From: Pelargonium cotyledonis
Lineage: Eukaryota > Streptophyta > Magnoliopsida > Geraniales > Geraniaceae
Length of the DNA: 20,175 nucleotides
Assembly (NCBI GenBank): GCA_036897625.1
Contig: JAYMTA010001396.1
Coordinates: 1 to 20,175 of the forward strand
Direction of reading: 5' to 3'
Shown here: positions 17,449 to 20,175 of the stretch, one piece after another
How positions within the stretch are numbered: position 1 is the first letter of the stretch
How the letters are laid out: each line of letters opens with the position of its first letter
Position numbers and translations under genes: made by a program
Notes under the pieces: generated by a model
Databases searched by the model: none
What the model saw: the letters and a program-made list of their open reading frames with translations, nothing else
Told to the model about the DNA's origin: nothing

Positions 17449-20175
17449 TTAGTTATTTGCTTTGTGGTAACTGCATAGAGTAACATGCAATTTGCTCGAT
17501 AACCTTTCGAGTAAGATTTTTTTTCTTTTTGAATAATATATACGGAGTATTATATTAAAAAATAAAGAATCTATCCTAAGAATTGCTCTTTCCATTTCAA
17601 AATAAGTGTCTAAATTTTTTGTGAACGTCATCACATTAAATTTGAAAGAAAAATTACCAGTGTATAGTTGAAAAAGTGATGTATTACATACAGAAATCGA
17701 TCAAAAATCAAGTATCAGATTTAGGTATCAGTTGACTGAGTTTTCTTTTATTTTCAGGTGCTTTAAATATTGGATAGGTGGTTTTGGTGCAAGTTTTAAA
17801 ACATTTTCGTTATTTTACAGATATGATAGACTAATTCTTTGAGTTTGACCCATTAATTGTACCAGTTTTAGATAGCTGTTTTGGCCGGTTAGTAGCATTA
17901 GAATAAGACCAACATTATATATATAAATATATATGACACATTGATCATTAACAACTAAACAATAACAGTTTGCAATTAAGGTAGCTATTTATTAGCCAAC
18001 TCAAATATTCTTATCTTATTGCTGTGCATCATTATCAACCTCTATATATATATCTAGTAATTGGATTCACGTATATCTTACCAACCTAATTCAAATTAGC
18101 AAATATTGGATCAGTCATCATCTTGAAACCATTATCAATTTTCATTTTAATAATTATCTAATACATCGTGCAATCTTAACTTTAAAAGGACAAAAACAGT
18201 TACTAGAATACTATCAATAAATATATATATATATAGAGAGAGAGAGGGTGATTGATGTGCACAAGTTTTCACCAATTTGTTTAGGACAAAAGTGTCATTA
18301 AGTTTGAATAATAGTTTGAAAGGTTGTTAGACGATGTTAAACATAATTTATGGTATCTGAATAAACAAAATATTATTGTTTAGAGAATTTCTATGACACA
18401 TAAGAGATCAAACTCTGTAATTGCTAACCAATTCACTCAAACGAGTTTGACAAAAACATCAAAAATATAGCTAGAATGTGGGCTATTTGGTTCGCAAAAC
18501 TACCTAGAATGGCATAATCAAGTTGAGCCACAATGGATTAGATATATTGAATCATCATTCTGAAAACACTAGAATCATATCTCTTGGCTTAAATAGTCAA
18601 GTCGAAGGTACTAAAAACCTCCCATCAACCCGACAAGCACTAACAATTGACAACAAAACCGACTCAATAGAAACTTGATGTTACCCTAAGCCGCCAACCA
18701 ATCCAATGCTTCTTGGACTGCACACCGTCCACAACTGGGACTTCTTCGCAACTTGACCCGTTGAGCCAACCGCTACCCCAAACTATCGCGAACTACCCAT
18801 CTTGCACCACCTTTGTTAGCATCTTGAGATTTGAAGTGCAACATTAACATGAAGCTCAAGATGATCTCTTTGACACCTCTGTCAATGGTCTTTCGCCACC
18901 ACCAAGCCTGCTAGTTGATCTGGCAGCTGACATGAAGATTGCTAATGACCCTATCTCTGTAACCGGAGCTATAGCGGTACTTCTGAAGTCCCAAAACTCA
19001 TCGTTTTCACCAAAAGACAACCCATTCATTGCCCTCAAAAGCATTTCCAATCATAATTGCTTCAGACTCTTACTGTTACTTCGTTGTTGATCGACTCAAG
19101 TAAGGGATTGTACTAGAGACCGACGAACCAATGAACAAAGCCACCATCCGAAATTATCTACAGCTTCGCCACTCTCACAACATAAATCTTAATTTATCTC
19201 TAAACTTGTTGTCACATCAAGAGCTCGAACAACTACTTGGGAGTGTAAGAAGAAGGGAATCATCAACCCCTTTGTTCAATCCTAGTGCCTCTAAATTATT
19301 TATAAGTTAAATTACAGATAGCCTCTATGTACTCTCACTTAAAACACATAATTCTGATAATGTAAAAGTCATTTCAATTAATTACTGTTAAATTACCACT
19401 TAACGAAATCCGTTAAATTTTGGATGAAAAATTAACATTTCTCATCACACGCTAGACATGCGACTTAAATTTTTTTTTTAAATTCCTAAAATATCATTTT
19501 TCATCACATATTCAAGTAAAATGAAGAACAAAGAACAATTGAAGATTCCGGTCCGGAAACTTCAAGTTTTTGAAGGTTCCGGCGAGAATTTTCAGATTCC
19601 GGACAAAATTTCCGACAACATTTTCCAAATTTCGGTGACAGATTAACAACTAACAATCAAAACTTATTAAATTTCATTGATAAAAAATGTAATGAGATCA
19701 TAAAATCTAATCTAGACTTACAAACAAAAACAAAATGAAAATCTCAACTTCATTTTAAATCATATCTGGACTTACATTAATTCTACAAATCAGATCAGGA
19801 CTATAATGAACATTACAAATCCAAAAATGAAACCCAAATCAAAATTAGAAAATCCAAAAATAAACCCAAAACTAAACAAAACAAAAATCAACATAAACCA
19901 CCGTTCTTCACTAGACCCAGCCATCACCGCCACCGTGATTGTGCTCGCCAGATCTGAAGCCGCCAGTCCAGATCTCGCCGTCTCCGTGACGGTGACGTAG
20001 TGGTACTGTTTCGGGTCCTCCACAGATGACACGTTGTTGGTCACCATCAAAACCTCCACTTTTCGATCACCGATATTAGTCCTGTTACTCAATAATTAGG
20101 TCCCACCCAAAATGAGAACATCCCATAAATTGTGGGATTTTGTCCAGCAATTTCAGCAATTGCAGCAGCTGCATT
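17449..20175. other. Gene-poor terminal region, no supported gene
   Basis: It is AT-rich with Stowaway-like fragments near 17540-17615 (ACGGAGTA and CTTTCCATTTCAAAATAA). A more balanced stretch lies at about 18600-19150 with no convincing frame. MULE-like phrases occur at about 19310-19450 (AATTACAGATAGCCTC, GAAATCCGTTAAATTTTGG). A stretch with repeated TTCCGG words lies at 19545-19615, and a small GC-richer island at 19900-20065. Short minus-strand frames at 18856-19050 and 19790-20092 show no recognised domain. Confidence 0.5.
18219..18247. repeat. Compound (AT)n(AG)n microsatellite
   Basis: An AT dinucleotide run passes directly into an AG run ending in GGG. Confidence 0.9.

Noticed and set aside
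17535..17615. Stowaway-like ends (ACGGAGTA and CTTTCCATTTCAAAATAA)
   Set aside because: The two motifs do not pair as inverted ends of one element, so they are at best fragments.
18856..19050. Minus-strand 64-codon frame ending ERPLTEVSKRSS
   Set aside because: No domain, no homologous partner exon and ordinary length for a chance frame in balanced composition. A retroelement leader fragment was considered but not supported.
19790..20092. Minus-strand 100-codon frame with a Phe/Gly-rich hydrophobic tail
   Set aside because: The hydrophobic tail comes from simple AAACCCAAAATC-like repeats on the plus strand, and no domain was recognised. It more likely belongs to repeat DNA.
20092..20175. 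Minus-strand frame open to the window edge (begins NAAAAIAEIAGQ, ends FSFWVGPNY then stop)
   Set aside because: Only 28 codons are visible, with no recognised family and no splice signal to judge. It could be a terminal exon of a gene beyond the window, but this cannot be supported.
1..20175. CRISPR arrays, bacterial operons, integrons or phage modules
   Set aside because: The window is plant nuclear DNA with spliced genes, and no spaced repeat array was seen.

Overview
This is nuclear DNA from a flowering plant, probably a eudicot. The evidence is AT-rich intergenic DNA, GT–AG introns, small MITE and TRIM-type repeats, and four protein genes of clear plant families. I cannot name the species.

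Layout: (1) Positions 10-1107, minus strand, hold the 5' part of an intronless leucine-rich-repeat receptor gene related to Arabidopsis MUSTACHES/MUSTACHES-LIKE. Its frame breaks about 10 bases before the window edge. (2) 1108-4111 is AT-rich intergenic DNA with at most faint MITE traces. (3) 4112-7096, plus strand, is an 11-exon MIKC*-type MADS-box gene (AGL30/AGL65-like, 321 codons) that I assembled exon by exon. It has a strongly diverged MADS domain, two successive GC-AG introns, two 19-nt exons and a tandemly duplicated C-terminal exon. (4) 8272-13472, plus strand, is a complete 7-exon ARC6 gene (801 codons), the chloroplast-division factor. Its 1.27-kb third intron holds a 49-bp tandem repeat and a TRIM-like retrotransposon remnant. 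(5) 14013-14721, plus strand, is a complete 3-exon glyoxalase/VOC-family gene (169 codons). (6) 14722-20175 has no gene I can support. It holds a clean 242-bp Stowaway MITE, two higher-GC islands, a (CTCGAA)n repeat, a MULE-like segment, AT-rich approximate tandem repeats and a fold-back element.

The four genes have no evident shared pathway and look like ordinary plant gene neighbours: a plasma-membrane receptor kinase, a pollen-type transcription factor, a plastid-division membrane protein and a small metal-dependent enzyme. The MADS gene is the most unusual object. Its 11 exons join with perfect phase into one open frame although its DNA-contact residues are changed and two donors are GC, so it is either a functionally shifted paralogue or a gene under relaxed constraint. 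I found no wholly new system.
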